Below, piece after piece: positions 63,401 through 64,000 of a stretch of DNA of 64,000 bases. Position 1 is the stretch's first letter. Each line of letters starts with the position of its first letter. Below the pieces are notes generated by a model. The model worked only from the letters and a program-made list of their open reading frames with translations. It had not been told where the DNA came from and did no database searches. A program made the position numbers and the translations under genes. The DNA lies in NCBI GenBank assembly GCA_023666665.1, contig JAMPBN010000001.1, positions 82,946 to 146,945 of the forward strand, read 5' to 3'. Origin of the DNA: Prevotella sp. GTDB lineage: Bacteria > Bacteroidota > Bacteroidia > Bacteroidales > Muribaculaceae.

Positions 63401-63650
63401 GGGAATCGGCAAACTTGTGGGCGCACCGGTGCCGGGAACAATGACGGCGGTATGGTGGGAAAATCAAGTTGACCCGACCATCATATTCGGCATTCCGCAG
63501 GTAACGTCGCGCTCAATGGACGGCACGGTGCTTGAAAACACCCAGCTGAACCCCGACATAGTGGTCTACAACAATCCCGCAGAGGTAATCAACGGCGCTG
63601 ACCGTCAGCTTGAAGCGGCAGTGCGCTCGCTGCTCGACGAGCTGAAGTAA
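60462..63650 (+). CDS. Tricorn-like S41 protease
   Basis: The 1062-residue protein has a signal peptide, so it acts in the periplasm or outside. PD40/WD40-like propeller repeats run from about 25 to 550 (AISPDGTTIAFTYKGDIY, FWSPDGKQIAFNSD, SVSPDGEEVAFIHRGDVY). A Lys/Asp-rich acidic-basic linker spans about 563-585. A helical C1 domain, a PDZ (LATKSASVKPGDVIIAIDG) and the S41 core follow. The catalytic Ser lies in NESNYSDAHGTPF, with the nearby DTRWNGGG strand. It likely degrades peptides produced by other proteases. Confidence 0.93.
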   Translation: MKQLFFAIAIAATVAASAADAPLWLRNAAISPDGTTIAFTYKGDIYSVPVGGGRATQLTSDPAFDTKPFWSPDGKQIAFNSDRQQGMDVFVMPSTGGTPRRITTNSAKETLLGWSGNDTILFSGNLMPAVNAMQGAFQTQVYKVGVSTPSRPEMLASWPMQAASVDPKGRILYQDRKGYEDVLRKHEHSSGTADVWLYENGRYTQRTHSNVQNQNPIWASGNDFYYLSEESNGTMNVHRRTLGATAATALTKFERHPVRSLSAADNGTLAFSWNGELYTLAPGATEPQKVNVEIIADKYRPEIEKSNSGYSASSVSVSPDGEEVAFIHRGDVYVTSVKYKTTKRITNTPEQERNVDFAPDGRSLVYDSERGGLWQLFTASLTDKNEKHFTYANSIEEKLLYASPDALPAFQPAYSPDGKKVAFLENRTALRTIDADNGKHATTVLDGKYNYSYTDGDVSYEWAPDSRWFLIDYIGIGGWNNTDIALVSADGKEVIDLTESGYSDGGAKWAMGGKALLWSTDRNGYRSHGSWGSQRDVYAMFLDPEAYDRFRMSEEEIALADADKKDDKKDDDNKDEDKEKKEKVKPLEFELPNAKYRTVRLTPGAGSYADYLLNKDGSKFYYLSGGDLWVKDTKKGDTKVLTKGAGYSSLVPDKKGENAYLGGWQIAKINLGSGGKETVEFDAERDYSPAREREYMFDHMHKQVKDKFYDPNLHGVDWEFYGREYRRFLPHIDNNYDFAELLSEILGELNASHTGGRYGGSYAYRQTASLGAFFDPNYDGKGLKVTEVINRGPLATKSASVKPGDVIIAIDGTEIAPGADYYPLLENKIGKRTRLTIKRKGGKTEDITVKPTSQGAVSNLLYRRWVERNQAYVDSLSGGRIGYVHVEGMDSPSFREVFSELLGKYRNRDAVVVDTRWNGGGWLHNDIAVLLSGKEYVRFTPRGQYIGSEPFTQWTKPSAMLVNESNYSDAHGTPFVYKTLGIGKLVGAPVPGTMTAVWWENQVDPTIIFGIPQVTSRSMDGTVLENTQLNPDIVVYNNPAEVINGADRQLEAAVRSLLDELK

Positions 63651-63685
63651 TTGTGTGAAAAACATTTAAAAACCCTCGGGCGTTT

Positions 63686-63716
63686 ATTGTATAATTGCAA
63701 AAATTACGTACTTTTG
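63686..63716 (+). promoter_or_regulatory. Promoter of rsfS
   Basis: A weak ATTG at 63686-63689, a 19-base spacer and TACTTTTG at 63709-63716; ATG at 63727. Confidence 0.6.
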
Positions 63717-63726
63717 CCATTCGATT

Positions 63727-64000
63727 ATGAAAATAGACAATTCATCATTGGCCGGAAAAATCATTGCCGGCATACAGGAGCGCAAAGGGCGCAAAATCAC
63801 TCACATAAACCTCGAAGCCCTTGAGTCAAGTCCAGCGCCGGACTTTATAATCTGCGAGGGAACCTCTGCCACCCACGTGGGGTCCATCGCCGATTCAGTC
63901 CGCGATTATCTGCTGGAACACGGCCACATCAAGCCGTATAACTACGACGGCTACGGCCAGTCGCAATGGATAGTGCTGGACTACGGTTCGGCGCTGGTTC
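63727..64000 (+). CDS. rsfS: Ribosomal silencing factor RsfS, cut by the window end
   Basis: The visible 91 codons start MKIDNSSLAGKIIAGIQERK. They contain DFIICEGTSATHVGSIADSV and end near GYGQSQWIVLDYGSALV, the RsfS/YbeB/Iojap pattern. It blocks subunit joining on L14 when nutrients are scarce. The family is about 105-130 residues, so only the last part is missing. Confidence 0.93.
   Translation, partial: MKIDNSSLAGKIIAGIQERKGRKITHINLEALESSPAPDFIICEGTSATHVGSIADSVRDYLLEHGHIKPYNYDGYGQSQWIVLDYGSALV

Overview
The window reads as chromosome of a gut-type Bacteroidales bacterium, most likely near Muribaculaceae (inference from gene content, not a database match). The signs are promoters of the Bacteroidota form TTTG-(19-20)-TAnnTTTG, almost no Shine-Dalgarno sites, a type IX secretion style C-terminal sorting domain, GldH, TamL, DUF1573 proteins, BspA-like leucine-rich repeats, a Rho factor with a long basic insertion, and glycan-degrading enzymes (GH31, GH110). 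Coding density is high, and most genes sit in runs whose stop and start codons overlap as ATGA.

Layout. 0-7.6 kb: a partial tRNA-Gln, then a leftward operon coaD > S41 protease > two DUF1573 proteins > meaB > glycosyltransferase > SPOUT methyltransferase > TlpA-like thioredoxin > small protein. 7.6-11.4 kb: a sparse stretch with two small ORFs behind a good promoter, tamL, and a REP-associated (RAYT) transposase flanked by hairpins. 11.7-17.1 kb: a 1317-residue secreted protein with a T9SS-like tail, facing an HtrA-type protease. 17.3-23.8 kb: a three-gene glycan operon, GH31 (with dockerin-like and cohesin-like modules) > LRR protein > GH110. 23.9-26.4 kb: an AT-rich accessory patch (AAA+/DUF4143 ATPase with 33-bp promoter repeats, a small membrane protein) and a LysE exporter. 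26.5-29.9 kb: ndk, an M23/LysM peptidase, rlmN, a GT2. 29.9-36.0 kb, leftward: rho-rbfA-FtsX-like permease-Fur and panC-panD-recR. 36.2-44.6 kb: porins, an imelysin, a di-heme oxidoreductase, a small cytochrome c, a chorismatase/Rid protein and CcsA, which look like one haem-c and iron module with its own cytochrome maturation protein. 44.6-52.6 kb: fba, valS, a coiled-coil protein, zapA, rny, a PSP1/RicT-like protein and gldH. 52.6-59.6 kb: M24 peptidase, cca, queD, queE, two tandem GT4 enzymes and a TagB/TagF-like transferase. 59.7-64.0 kb: a GNAT two-gene module, a tricorn-like protease and the start of rsfS.

The most unusual signal is a set of eight short tandem arrays at gene junctions. 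The unit sequence differs from site to site, but the period is always exactly 7 bp. Six of the eight touch or directly follow the stop codon of the upstream gene. Seven of the eight have units that carry TAA on the coding strand. Because 7 is not a multiple of 3, three units place a stop codon in all three frames. The one array without a stop lies inside the start of queE, where a stop would be lethal. REP-like inverted hairpin pairs at 37.5 and 45.7 kb, together with the RAYT gene, form a second repeat system worth testing.
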